Positions 63,886 through 64,000 of a DNA stretch of 64,000 nucleotides are shown here, piece by piece. Every line of letters starts with the position of its first letter. Position 1 is the stretch's first letter. The stretch is taken from positions 46,042-110,041 of the forward strand of contig JBQTJN010000044.1 in assembly GCA_052387095.1 (NCBI GenBank), given 5' to 3'. Below the pieces are notes generated by a model. That model searched no databases. It had not been told where the DNA came from and saw nothing but the letters and a program-made list of their open reading frames with translations. A program made the translations under genes and the position numbers. Source of the DNA: JBQTJN01 sp052387095. Lineage in GTDB: Bacteria > Pseudomonadota > Alphaproteobacteria > Micavibrionales > Micavibrionaceae.

Positions 63886-64000
63886 TCACGAGATATTGGC
63901 CCAGAGTGCGATGCATCTTATGTGGACGGCGGCGAGGAATGATTTTGTGTTTTTGGCGTAGCGGGTGGCGATGCCGCGCCAGCGTTTCAGGTGCAGGAAG
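63886..64000 (-). CDS. IS5-family transposase, C-terminal end (partial)
   Basis: Read from the right edge the minus strand gives FLHLKRWRGIATRYAKNTKS followed by FLAAVHIRCIALWANIS and a stop at 63886. RWRGIATRYxKTxxxFxxxVxL is the hallmark end of IS5-family DDE transposases (IS427-like group). The rest lies outside. The IS is the right limit of what I can see and probably inserted into the element or its flank. Confidence 0.88.
   Translation of the reverse strand, partial: FLHLKRWRGIATRYAKNTKSFLAAVHIRCIALWANIS

Noticed and set aside
55566..64000. Direct repeat of the tRNA-Asn 3' end marking attR
   Set aside because: I read through to 64000 and found no second copy of GGTTCGAATCCGGCCCAGG; the right end is outside the window or the crossover leaves no long repeat.

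Overview
The window is a mid-GC alphaproteobacterial chromosome segment. Markers are a CcrM-type GANTC methyltransferase, a PopZ-type polar organiser, split atpF/atpF' genes in an F0-only operon, a DUF4164-zapA-6S-like-fau block, an alpha-type tol-pal start and a PopZ-valS-tolC-pcm block. I lean to a Micavibrio/Rhodospirillales-like lineage, but the genus is not established by the sequence.

Layout. 1-6992: end of a sodium:solute symporter, rnhB, ccrM, mutY with a secreted protein, a DciA-like DUF721 gene, efp, an inositol monophosphatase and an OmpA-like protein. 7119-14137: DsbA-like protein, smc, and atpI-B-E-F'-F. 14242-21420: proA, nadD, rsfS, rlmH, an EnvC-like factor, ctpA, a divergent polysaccharide deacetylase and rppH. 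21525-25821: tolB, tolA, tolR, tolQ, ybgC. 26503-30347: ruvBAC, yebC and a YmdB-like phosphoesterase. 30459-32435: 5-FCL, a candidate 6S RNA, zapA, DUF4164. 32649-41644: tkt, gap and class I fba, interrupted by a Fur-box iron locus (cupredoxin, an FTR1 permease fused to a beta-barrel, a large secreted protein and a decayed barrel copy) and by a winged-helix regulator. 41651-49468: a repeat-bracketed broken GIY-YIG gene, epmA, rpmE, valS, popZ, tolC, pcm. 49610-53505: tRNA-Cys, an unknown 651-aa protein, a TerC-CBS protein and tRNA-Asn.

53464 to the right edge is an integrated element at tRNA-Asn. It has a higB-higA-serine recombinase operon whose last codons read antisense through the tRNA, a 1.7-kresidue protein built of about nine degenerate repeats, a rep gene like those of filamentous phages preceded by an overlapping SpoVG-like gene and iteron-like repeats, a frameshifted pair, and the edge of an IS5-type element.

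Throughout, palindromic repeats are scattered: nine copies of a CGTCATTGCG...CGCAATGACG type between genes, and others that have entered coding sequence in valS, the envC-like gene and ruvC, much as Rickettsia palindromic elements do. The best candidates for undescribed biology are the giant repeat protein and its element, the FTR1-barrel fusion, and the repeat-bracketed GIY-YIG unit.
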